Assembly (NCBI GenBank): GCA_002633005.1
Contig: NMRA01000012.1
Span: 335,479 to 399,478, forward strand
Source: Phoronis australis
Lineage: Eukaryota; Phoronida; Phoronidae
Direction of reading: 5' to 3'
DNA length: 64,000 bases
The notes under the pieces are model-generated. The model saw only the letters and a program-made list of their open reading frames with translations, searched no databases and was not told the origin of the DNA. Of this stretch, positions 53,601 to 64,000 are shown piece by piece (position 1 is the first letter of the stretch; each line of letters begins with the position of its first letter). Both the position numbers and the translations under genes were made by a program.

Positions 53601-54278
53601 GTAACCAAGCATCGCTAGCTGCGCCTGTGGGAACTTTAATGAAATCCGGCCTAGTTGCTAACGAGATCCAATTAACAGTAATGCCTTAGTTTAGTCCAAT
53701 ATAAAGCAGTTTGTCAACTCATTGGTAAAACTCTTTTAAGCATAAAAACTGGTCACCCTTTCACCTCATAGGTTACAACAACATGAGACATCCCATGTCG
53801 ATAGATGAAATTAAGTAAAGAATATACTTTGTTCAGACCTTATTAACACCGTTAACAGGTGTGGATTACTGGTATTATTGCACTGACATTTTCCAAATTG
53901 CAAAACTGATTATCTGTGAATTAGGTGAGGCAAGAAGTTCCCACAAATATCCTCGAGCAAAATAAGTCAGGAACAAAATATTTTTTCAAATAATTTTGCG
54001 TGTGTGAGATGAGGTGGGTGTGCAAAATAAGTGGAGAATTACTATACAACTGAAGATCATTTGAAACTTCATTCATGGTCATGCTTTTGCCCACAACACA
54101 GTAATGTGACTAGATTATCAACCAATCAAAACAGGATCTTGGGCTACTCTCCATGACCTTGTGACCTAATAAGTCAGCCTACATCACACATGCAGCACAC
54201 ATGAATGCTAAGTAGGAGCTCAGGTACTGAAAGAATGTAGAGAGCAAGACTTATGGATGATAACTTGCAAAGCATGGT

Positions 54279-54435
54279 AATTGACCTATCGCCAGGACTT
54301 TGAGTGACAGCTTAAGTGACCAATCAGAACGCAGCATTCTTGACACACCTTCGTTTCCAAGCCACCATTTTACCCGACAAAAATTGTTTGTTTGTCGACA
54401 TAAGGCAAGGGGGTGGAATTTGCGATAGGCCAATT
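54279..54435 (-). mobile_element. Short MITE-like repeat, copy 2
   Basis: 157 bp bounded by AATTGACCTATCGC and its inverse GCGATAGGCCAATT. Shares its interior with 21872-22058 in reverse orientation. No coding capacity. Confidence 0.75.
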
Positions 54436-54929
54436 CTTCCCTTTCTCAGGAACAATTCAGAGAATCTGCAAAAAATTGTGGGATATCGTGGATGGCAAGG
54501 AGATCACAGGCTTAACATGAATCCTGGATGGTCACATTATAACATATGTTATAATAACCACAAATTAAAACAATTCTATTCCTTCAAAGACAAGAGCAAC
54601 GCAGAGCATTGAAATGCGCCCACAATTGCACCGCATACGGTATCCTTCTAGGGTTGTTTATTGGTACCATAAAGTGGCCAGTAGAGGGCATATATGTAGT
54701 ATGTTGTACTTTGCAAAATGGAAAGGCATGGTCATTGTCTCCTCAATAGGCTAGGGGCAAAATGTGAGTAATCTTCATAATACAAGCACATCCTATACAC
54801 CAGTTGCTTAAAGCACCACAGAAACATAGAATTAAAAACAAATTTACCAACATACGAGATTAGCACAGCATTAGAATGCCAGAAACAAATTTCTACTTGG
54901 AACTTTTCCTTCACAGTCACGAAGTAACA

Positions 54930-55620
54930 CAAAGTATACACCTGAAGACCTATGAAAATACAGAGGTCAATGTAAAATACTAAAATTGCCACTAGAGGCA
55001 AATACTAAAATTGCCACTAGAGGCATACCGGTAATCAGAATCATCCTAAAGTCGTCATCGTCCGTTGTCAACATCACATAAATACACTTGCTAAATTTAG
55101 TAAAGATCCTGCAAACGGTTTGGGAGATACAGCCATGGGCGCAAAAAAACAAAACTGCCACTAGGAGGCGCCACAGTAGTCCAAATCGTCTGAAAATCAT
55201 TGTCAGCTGTCTTCCTTATAGTAAGCACATACACGCCAATTTTCACAATCATCCTTTGAGCGGTTTGGTTGATAGAGGGGTGGACGCAAAAATACAGACT
55301 CGAAAACAGTAAAAATGGCCACTAGGTGGCGCAAACTACGTCGAATCCATCTGAAAACAGTAGGATAGCGTCATCTCACTAATAGGTGCCTACATACCAA
55401 ATTTCATGAAAATCCGTTCAAAACTTTTGAAGATACAAAGGTAAGCGTAAAAAACTAAAATTGCCACTAGGGGGCACACCGGTAGTCGGATCCGTCCGAA
55501 AGTTCGCACATGCCGTCCCATTCATGAAAGGAAAATATGTGCCAAATTTCATGAACGTATGTCAAAGGGTTTTGGAGATAGAGCAGCGGACGCCGCCCGG
55601 ACAGAGATGACGGCATAATG
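54930..55620. repeat. Dispersed tandem-module repeat, block 3
   Basis: The clearest block: GCCACTAGGTGGCGC / GCCACTAGGGGGCAC strings recur at about 55315 and 55460, each followed by GTCGGATCC-type and AAATTTCATGAAAATCCG-type strings. Two copies of CAAATACTAAAATTGCCACT-like sequence are adjacent near 54970-55020. Confidence 0.7.
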
Positions 55621-55859
55621 CGTCCACATGTGGGCGCATAAAAATCAGTATGTATACAAAAATTTCAGGGTGCCGTATTGTAAGTTGCATGAAACAGAGG
55701 AGGTGCGTCAGTCCCATTTTCTGGTGCGACGGTCCCATTTGATCCCTGGAGGTCCTGTTTTGGGTGAGTCAGTCCGATTTAGAGGACTGGCGGTCATGTT
55801 GTTTCTCACCCGTGATATAGACTGTGCTCAGACGCCATAATCACTGAAAAATGTAGCGT

Positions 55860-56190
55860 ATGTCTGGTACCGGATTCCTAACCATCCGCGGTGCTGGATA
55901 TTTAGCAATGGAAGTTAAAAAGACGGGTAACGGACGGCTAGTCGAGATCAGTAGCTTTTTAGACGTCTGATACTGGATGCCTATAGCCACAACCATCGAA
56001 TGCACTACCAGGCGAATAGCAATGTAAATTACAAGTCTGGTACTGGATGGCTAATTAAGATCCTAGCCTGTGTTATACGTCCGGTACCGGATGGCTAATC
56101 AAGATCCTAGCCTGTGTTATACGTCCGGTACAGGATGCCTAGCCACGAGCGTCGGATGCAATACCCGTTTGGTACCAGACAGCTAGTTAC
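55860..56190. repeat. Degenerate TCCGGTACCGGATGGCTA repeats
   Basis: Variants of CTGGTACTGGATGCCTA recur at least five times. Two adjacent copies near 56045-56135 share GGCTAATCAAGATCCTAGCC and TGTGTTATACGTCCGGTAC almost exactly. Not part of any gene I can see. Confidence 0.7.
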
Positions 56191-56899
56191 TACCTTCTTA
56201 ATTATGGTTATCACAACTGAAATTGATGACAGTAAGTGCTCAAAGATGCAGGTCATAAAGATTAATCAAATTGGGAAGTGTCCTGAGAAACTATTGCGCA
56301 CCACCCGCACTTGTTCAGTCGTTTAAGTTCCATGGGTGGCACAGCTATGGTGCGCTGCCCATGACTCATGAGTTCAGTTATGACTTTAAAAACCTGTAAA
56401 CCCATAATTTGGAAACTTACGGTAGCTTCAGTTTGGCGCAGGCAACAGTTTGGTTTACCAATCGCGCCACATTGAAGTGTACCAACAGTTTGACCCAGGC
56501 ATCAGTTTGGGCTGCAACAATTCATGCGTTGAAATGAATTTTGAACCACCTCTGAGGCTCTGAACCCCCAATATAAACGGTTTTTCAGTGAATTGATGAG
56601 GCTATTCAAATGTAACAGGAGTGCCCTGGACACGATTATATAATTAAGATATATGCGCCCTCTGGTCGTCAAGCTGTGCAATGCATACAGAATTTTCCTG
56701 ATTTTTGGGTCCTTTGGACATGACATGATCCTAGGAATTATGGACCTTGCCCTTCAGATCGTGTCTGAATGGTTGAAATTGTGTACTTAGCTTCATCTCT
56801 GAAGACACGAAGAGTCCAGTCGTAGAGTTCAAGAAGTTAACATCTACACTCTCACTCACACCAAATTCCTGTTGTGAAAGTGCTTCCGGTGAATCATAT

Positions 56900-57170
56900 A
56901 ATATATGAGCCTCTGTTAGCCACTCGCTAACAGGCATTTGCCTATTAACTGAATGATTAGCACGCTTGCCGGTTTTCATGGGGGTCGCTGGTTCGATTCC
57001 CGAGGTTGGGTAATCTTGGCTAATACTACATTCCAACTGTTCATGCTGCTTTTGGGCTCCTCCCGAACTTGGTTTCCCATGGTGTAGGCTCCAGTAATTC
57101 TGGGACTCCTCCCGAGCTTGACTGTTGTTCAAATTGCGGACCCATAACTTGCCCCCGTTTTTGCACATAC
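56900..57170 (+). mobile_element. tRNA-derived SINE-like repeat
   Basis: GATTAGCACGCTTGCC (A-box-like region) is followed about 40 bases later by CGCTGGTTCGATTCCCGAGG, with the consensus B box GGTTCGATTCC near 56990. Downstream there are two copies of a CTCCTCCCGA.CTTG string. The tRNA fold is not complete, so this is a SINE head rather than a tRNA gene. Ends are approximate. Confidence 0.55.
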
Positions 57171-59854
57171 AACTATCCGACTGACCTGCCCGTGTATCAG
57201 AACTGTATAAATCACAACACTGCGATACTAGATCATGGAAAAACTGGATTGCTTGTAAGTGTGAAATATGGTATTTATATATTCTTACAATAAACCTATG
57301 TATTATTCACCTATTTTCCGTTTTAATACACTCTGGCTCTGTCCGCACCGCCGGGCTCGTAAAATCGGGGCGCCTTGATCGTAGATACCGTCCCCGTTAC
57401 ACAAATAATTTATTGTGATGCTAACAGTGTTCTGATCTCTGGACCTTATTTAAAAAAAACATGTAAGATTTCTCAATTATCAATGAACAAAAAAGGTATT
57501 TTCTTGCTTCAATAACGTCAACCATACTCACACACATAGCAGAGAACCATAATGAGGCTTAATCCATTTTTTCGCCGTCTGGTGGTAGAAACTTAAACCA
57601 TTGGCCGATGGCTCAGAGAAGACACGAGAACTTGATTCGCTTTCGCTATGGCAGTCAAAGACGTTAACGGTCTCTGCTGTGGTTCATGACACGCGCAGCT
57701 AAGTTGTCCTCAGCCGCTATCTGGACAGGGCAATTGGGTTCAGCACAACTTTCATTTCCCATGAAATCGCGTTTCAACAAGAACGTCCAAAAGGCCACTG
57801 AAAGTCACAACTAGCTGAACGCGAGATATGTTGTACTAAAATCAAGCCTGGGCCTTCTATTTCAAAATAAAATTTACTACTGTTTCAATTAAAACATGTA
57901 ATCTAAAGCAGCATTTCGAAGTTGCCATTTGTCTTTTATAAAACGCACTATTGAGTGGCCATGTCATATGAAATCGACGCCGGTAACATTAAGTGCCGTG
58001 CTATACTGGCTGAACCGCCGGTTCTTTTGGCCAACATTAAGCCATAGGGTCTCAAAAACGCTTTATAGTTTATTGGAGTTCAACTAGCGGCCTAAAATTG
58101 CGAATTCCAAAGTGGCGGTATGTACGCATTAATTACCTGTAACAGAAACGCCGAGACATAGATTTATCTCAATGCCGGGACTTGGATGTTCACCGTGGGG
58201 CCGCCTATGACATGAACTTATCCGAGTAAAGTTGGGCGGTGAATTTTACCCCTCCTCGTCGCGACCATTTATACTCGCCGGTCGTTCGTCACCAATTGCC
58301 TATGATCGCCTTCAGGTTCACTCCCTCCACGCTAATTCCCTACGCGCACTGATATAGCACTAAAAGGAGCCAAGTTGATGCCAAGGAACCACTCCCATGA
58401 CAACTGAGAAAAGTAACGTTATCCTGGGATAAATGATTCTCTCTTCGTCATTTCAAACGATTAAATTACTGAAACAACGCAAAAGTATATTTACGACATG
58501 GAAAGTAATCCGGCGCAATTACTCGCTAGATAGAAAACTTAGTGTTACATTTTCCAGTACTTCAAATACGTTTATTACTATTAAGAATGGAAACAAAATC
58601 ATTTTAGATGTTTTGGAGTACTCAAATACCTACCACCAGCAAGCCAAGCGCAAGCGCCTAATTTCGTGCAGGCGCTGTTTCACATGCAGACGCAAAATAC
58701 ACGCAAAGCGGTCTATACGGTAGTAAATATTTTAAAATTTCTTATTAAGGGAAGTTAATGGGTGTGTGACTGTGAGCGTTAAGTTTTTGTGAATCATGCT
58801 AGTGGCTCCTGAAACGTATGAAAACGCATGGAAGTGAGGTCACAGTGACGCCAACCGCATTTCGAAGCCTGGCTTATTTACTCTCCAATCCAACCCTAGC
58901 GTGTTCTCTAAACAACAATGTGTGAGGTTACGAAGTAACGCATGCTCAATTAACGAAGACCACTAATAAAGTATCTTGCCAATAATTCGAAAAATTTCAA
59001 AGTGTTACAACTAAGTTTCAAAAGCTTTTTCGAAGTTCGCTAGAAACGAAACTGAAATACGGTTTTAGGTAAACATCGTATTGTGTTGCTCAAGAATTTT
59101 CTTCAACAAATGTCGGCTGAGTTCTAATACCTCCAGTGGCCACAGTTAGGCCTACCTCATCTCAGTACAGTAACTCCACACTGACACACACGCACCCATA
59201 CATACATATAAAACAAGGGCAAAAGAAAGATATCTACACTAACATGGACATTCTAAATCTTGTACCTTTTCGTTTATGTGTGTCAAGTACTCATCGCAAT
59301 ACCAAGAGTTACCATAAATCAGTTTCGATCGCAGATTCTCAGTTGCCTTGGTTGAGAGGAGTCGCCACGGTTGGGTACTTATAGTTGTATTTCGACTCTG
59401 TTTAAGCCCAAAACACGTTACATACGTCAAATGGAAAGGATATGACGTTGACCTTAAAGTTACCGGAGCTGAATTTGGCAAATGGGACTGCTAAAATCAA
59501 CCTTTTCGTGTTTCATACATCGAAATGAATCGTAATTTTTGATCCGGAAACTGAAAATCTTCAAAGCTACGTGTCCTCGCATTCTTGAACAATAATTAGG
59601 AAAAAAAAACTTTAACCGGGCCCCTGAAAGTTTCTGATCCGTGATTACTTGAAGCAAATACACGAGGCTTTGGGTTTTTGTACCCGGGATGAAAGATAAT
59701 GATTCGTTTTGACGACGCACAAAAATGTGTTCACTTAAATTTCTGCCAACTGGTTCGCCAAACTCGGGTCTTCTAGCAACTTTGAAGGGAGTGTCTTTTT
59801 ACTATCATGAATTTCGCTTTATTGGCTAAAAAGATGTACTGTCAAAATGGTTCT

Positions 59855-59925
59855 CAAGGGATATAAATGTAACTACTACCGAGAGCCGCAAGGGATGTAA
59901 ATGTAACTACTACCGAGAGCCGCAA
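59855..59925. repeat. 34-bp tandem repeat, two copies
   Basis: CAAGGGATATAAATGTAACT then ACTACCGAGAGCCG occurs twice in direct succession. Confidence 0.88.
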
Positions 59926-60072
59926 ACCATTCTCATAATCATTTCCTGTTGTCTTAATGCTGCAATATTTTTTTCAATTCAATTCATGTCACTTTTAGGG
60001 CCCATATCACTATTCTGGAAGATTCTCTTTTTCACTAGTACTGAGGCCATGGTCCATTTTTCCAAGTTCACT

Positions 60073-60210
60073 TTAATAGCGATACATTTTGACTATCCAA
60101 GTAGGCCTACACGGTGGATTAATAGCGATACTTTTTGACTATCCAAGTAGGCCTACACGATGGATTAATAGCGATACTTTTTGACTATCCAAGTAGGCAT
60201 ACACGGGGGA
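60073..60210. repeat. 46-bp tandem repeat, three copies
   Basis: TTAATAGCGATACTTTTTGA then CTATCCAAGTAGGCCTACAC starts at 60073, 60119 and 60165. Copies are almost identical. Confidence 0.92.
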
Positions 60211-61984
60211 TTTTTGGTGTCCCTGGTACACTACCTTAAGAGCTTTTTTTAAATCCATTGTTCTAACTTGGGTATGAAACTTGAGTTACAGTGGGGGTTA
60301 GTGGCACAGCGGGGATCTATGTACGCCACGCCCGCTACCAGGGTATGGTCTACTGACATACCGTGAATTATACGCTTACAAGGAAGTCACGCATTTCTAA
60401 AGATATGCGAGAATTTTCACCGCTCGTCCTTCTGAGCGGCTTGTACCAGGATCAAAGAGAGCGCTGCGCCGAAATCAGGTACAGTTGTGATGAAAGCACT
60501 GCCCGATATGAGCAAGACCCAATTAAACGTAATTATCCGACCTTAAACAGTATTATACATCTCTGACTGTACATAATCGCGAATTTTCAGAATGCATTAA
60601 CCAATAATTTTCGTTATAAACGAAAACCACGGCGGTATTCAGTTGGAAAAAACAACCAAGTACGGTTTTCGATTTTTAAAAATTGATAACTAATAATCTA
60701 AAAACTATAACCATTGGGTACAATTGAAGATAAACTACCGCGCATATTGATATACTCGCTGGATATACAAACGCTGATCAGAGTTAACAATATCATATGG
60801 ATTCATTTTTTAATATTCTTTCAATCTGGTTTAACCAGATTTTTGACCAGGAAACACTTGTTGTGCCCACTTTTCATTTTTATTACTGACAAAGAGCTAG
60901 AATAGTTATATAGTCAGTACCACCGAAATTGTCCAGAGATTCCAAATCTTCAGTTTGGTTATCACCATATGTGCACTTTTGTATATATTTGATGATTTGA
61001 GATCTAATAAAGATTAAACTTTAATGACACCTGCAATGTGTGTACCTGTAATGTGGTAAGTTTAGGGATGGGCTCACAATCAACTTAACTAATTAATAAG
61101 TTTAGCTGGCGATCAAAATCTACCACTGTTTTGGTACTTCAAGTTTAAAACTTAGATAAAAAGGTATCAACCCGTTCCCGGTAAGAAAAAAAAAAACAAG
61201 TGGGCAGAAGCATTAAAAATTAAATAAAGAAAACCAATGTGAAACTCATCGTTCCTTTGGGAAGTGGCCCTTTGTGAAGATAAACACAAGTTAACCTTTT
61301 TAGTCATTTTGTAATATTTATAATGTACCAAGTTAAAACTACTCTCCAGAGTTGCAGGCTATAACTGCAAATGTCAGAGAAAATCAAATTGGGGGTACTC
61401 AAAAACTACCATTGTTGAGACAGTAATGCTAGCCATTACCTTTCCACTTCATTAGCTCAGATCAACTTCAATACAAAGGGTGTGCTGAATAGACATTGTA
61501 AAAGTTCGCTGGGGCTTAGGGAATCAGAGTAGTCACCAGTGTAAGCGAGAAATTCTCCACATGATGACATTTATTTTGAATATCAAAACTTTGATTGATT
61601 TTTAAACACAATCTCCATAATCACATGAAAAAAGTTTCATGGGAGACCTTAATCATATGTTAGCCTACATGTGTCTGAGTTTCACTGAGAATGCAGTGCG
61701 TCGGTTCAATCATTACATATTTTACTGGGGCCTAATAGCGGATTTGCTATTCAAATGTGAAAATCTAAAACTTGCAGAATGTGAATTTGTTCAAGAAGCT
61801 ACCAATAGATGGCAGTACCACAATTGACCTATGGGTTAAAGGCTGTGACCCAGCTCGTCAGATATGCAGAAAATGTGAGTGGAAGTTGTGTGTGCACTCC
61901 GCAAAATATCTCCCGGCGTAGCCGGCAATAGGTCGCCGATTACTTTGCTTCTCTCAGTAACGACCATTCAAGGTTTTATTTAGA

Positions 61985-62076
61985 ATGCCGAAACGAAAGA
62001 AACGGGAAGAGGATGGCGGGGAAGGGGATCAAACTGTACCCCTCCCTGTCCAGTCGTTCCTTTGGCGCCAGACGAG
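61985..62076 (+). CDS. UNC80: UNC80 homologue, first coding exon (partial gene)
   Basis: UNC80 is the large scaffold protein that links UNC79 and the sodium-leak channel NALCN and controls neuronal resting excitability. The exon reads MPKRKKREEDGGEGDQTVPL then PVQSFLWRQT, ending with AG of a split codon at GTAAGG. Human UNC80, as I recall it, begins with a basic stretch, acidic/Gly residues and then IPLPIQTFLWRQTS; the PLPxQxFLWRQT core is essentially the same, and the split codon AG can give Ser. The ATG has A at -3, and TTTTATTTAG just before it looks like a splice acceptor, so a non-coding exon may lie upstream. The rest of this gene of more than 3,000 residues lies beyond the right edge. 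Confidence 0.8.
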
Positions 62077-64000
62077 GTAAGGTTAGCCTGCTCAGGACTG
62101 GTGAAACTTAAAACTGAGTTAGTGTTCTGGATTGAAGAGGCAACGTAATGACTCAGTAGTTGCCTTGTATCTTGTTCTGGTCCTAGCGCTTAAACTCATG
62201 AACAGCTGGGTGAAAATCGAACTGAAAATTGTCGACTTCACTGCTTCGGTAGGCTACTACTCGACCTACTGCAGCCTTGCACTTCACTTCGACTTTGCCT
62301 ACGGTGTGAGAACCGTGAGATGGTGAAGAAATGCACTTATAATATAAAACCTACTCGCTTATATAATGTCACCAGTTTAAAGCTACCATAACTGATTGTG
62401 ACCAAGAAAATATTGATAGGGTCTACATATCTGGCACCTCCTGATCCAGCTGTTTAGCCTTTAACTTTAAAACTTCACTAACTTGTTTACCAAAACCACT
62501 AGGTAAACTGATTTGTCTGAAATCGTTTGAATAAGCTGCCAGAGCTGTACAGTTGCAATAGTAGGCAAATGTGTTTGAACTCGATTTACAACTGACATAA
62601 AACTTGTTAGTTGGTTTGTCTTGACCTTTGAATTTCAAGACTGCTTTAATTATTTGTAGAACACTAAAGCTGTCGCAGAAAGCTAGTTGTTCTCTATGAA
62701 GAATTTTTGTAATTATTGCCCCCCATGGACAATAAAGGCTGGTTGAAATTTACAATTTAATTTATTAGAATGTGATTTATTTTGGTGCAGTGGAATTTTT
62801 TATCAATGTGAACATGAATGAACTGGTAAAGTTAACTCTGGTATTCCAAGTTCATGGGTATGTGATCTTGCAATCAAGTGGAAAATTAACCGTAGTTTAG
62901 GTAAGATTGATGGTCCTCATGGGTAACTTGCTGATAGAACTTTAGTGCCAGAAAAATGACTGAACACCGAGAGCTCAACTACTCTAGACTTTACTGTCAG
63001 TTAACTTAGTCCTTTTTTGACGTTCTTTTAAGTTTTTAGTTTGGCAATAAAGTTAAATTCAATTCTTGTATTACAAGTGCAATTTACCTGTTTAAAATTG
63101 TCCTGACAGCTATGTTCAGGGCGGAAACTTTTTGGTCAGGAGACCTTGAATTTGTATATTGAGAACAAAAAATGAATGAAAGATAATTGCAGTTGTGGTA
63201 GTGTATTTATGTGCAGTCTATTATGTTCACAGATAACTGTTTCCACACATATTGTGAAGCATACTTTATTTTATCGATGAAAATTAAACCAGTTTCATTC
63301 CCATGACAATTCTGAACTGCATGTTGGCCCATACCATCAGTTTCATTCCCATGACAATTCTGAACTGCATGTTGGCCCATACCATCAGTTTCATTCCCAT
63401 GACAATTCTGAACTGCATGTTGGCCCATACCATCAGTTTCATTCCCATGACAATTCTGAACTGCATGTTGGCCCATACCATCAGTTTCATTCCCATGACA
63501 ATTCTGAACTGCATGTTGGCCCATACCATCAGTTTCATTCCCATGACAATTCTGAACTGCATGTTGGCCCATACCATCAGTTTCATTCCCATGACAATTC
63601 TGAACTGCATGTTGGCCCATACCATCAGTTTCATTCCCATGACAATTCTGAACTGCATGTTGGCCCATACCATCAGTTTCATTCCCATGACAATTCTGAA
63701 CTGCATGTTGGCCCATACCATCAGTTTCATTCCCATGACAATTCTGAACTGCATGTTGGCCCATACCATCAGTTTCATTCCCATGACAATTCTGAACTGC
63801 ATGTTGGCCCATACCATCAGTTTCATTCCCATGACAATTCTGAACTGCATGTTGGCCCATACCATCAGTTTCATTCCCATGACAATTCTGAACTGCATGT
63901 TGGCCCATACCATCAGTTTCATTCCCATGACAATTCTGAACTGCATGTTGGCCCATACCATCAGTTTCATTCCCATGACAATTCTGAACTGCATGTTGGC
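62077..64000 (+). other. UNC80 intron 1 (start)
   Basis: Begins at a GTAAGG donor. No second exon is recognisable before the window ends inside the 48-bp minisatellite. Confidence 0.6.
63287..64000. repeat. 48-bp minisatellite, ~15 near-perfect copies, runs off the window
   Basis: The unit contains TTTCATTCCCATGACAATTC then TGAACTGCATGTTGGCCCAT and ACCATCAG. I see no differences between copies. Since 48 is a multiple of 3, the - strand gives false ORFs with a 16-residue period (63207-63994). Its full length is unknown. Confidence 0.97.

Larger units (their letters stand above)
51605..61984. other. Shared upstream region between ACSL (-) and UNC80 (+)
   Basis: About 10 kb with no coding exon recognised. 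It must hold the ACSL 5' UTR exon(s) and promoter on the - strand and possibly UNC80 5' UTR sequence on the + strand. A - strand donor-like GTGAGTAT at 57524-57531, next to less AT-rich sequence at 57550-58400, is one place for an ACSL leader exon, but this is a guess. The rest holds a foldback half copy, a MITE, dispersed modules, a SINE and short tandem repeats. Confidence 0.4.

Noticed and set aside
58433-58723. 96-codon + strand ORF
   Set aside because: Low-complexity composition, no similarity, no splice context; probably chance.
63207-63994. ORFs of 236-249 codons with a perfect 16-residue repeat
   Set aside because: Direct translation of the 48-bp minisatellite in UNC80 intron 1, with no signal, start context or homology.

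Overview
The window is animal genomic DNA: AT-rich, with short exons bounded by GT/AG, kilobase-sized introns, many minisatellites and decayed transposable elements. The gene content and repeat style suggest a marine invertebrate, perhaps a deuterostome of the hemichordate, echinoderm or cephalochordate kind. I cannot fix the species by reading alone. Two single N characters (16973, 40732) show it is a draft assembly.

Three genes are supported. (1) On the + strand, 1481-25517 holds a complete heparan sulfate N-deacetylase/N-sulfotransferase (NDST). It has 12 constitutive or alternative coding positions that join in frame to 887 residues. The third position has two alternative exons, 3a (8244-8359) and 3b (9142-9260), with the same splice phases. 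They appear to be mutually exclusive and swap the segment around the zinc-binding HxxxH of the deacetylase domain; this is the most interesting signal in the window. (2) On the - strand, 51584 down to 31045 holds a complete long-chain acyl-CoA synthetase of the ACSL1/5/6 type. Its 18 coding exons join in frame to 689 residues. It lies tail to tail with NDST. (3) On the + strand, 61985-62076 is the first coding exon of an UNC80 homologue (NALCN channel complex); the rest lies beyond the window. The three genes share no obvious pathway: Golgi heparan sulfate modification, fatty-acid activation, and a neuronal sodium-leak channel subunit.

Layout: 1-1432, upstream/5' non-coding sequence with a perfect hairpin and a hAT-like repeat; 1433-27540, NDST, whose large introns contain a Penelope-like retroelement remnant with an inverted arm, a 1.1-kb tandem duplication whose junction carries an N, a tRNA-derived SINE, a foldback palindrome and a MITE; 27540-31044, intergenic sequence and the ACSL 3' region; 31045-51604, ACSL, whose introns hold minisatellites of 44, 35, 30 and 20 bp, a 451-bp foldback element with a 5-bp target duplication, a Harbinger-like MITE and a decayed tandem copy of part of one exon; 51605-61984, upstream of both ACSL and UNC80, rich in dispersed repeats; 62077-64000, UNC80 intron 1, ending inside a near-perfect 48-bp minisatellite. 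Long open frames at 36188-38501, 44594-45167 and 63207-63994 are minisatellite artefacts, not genes.
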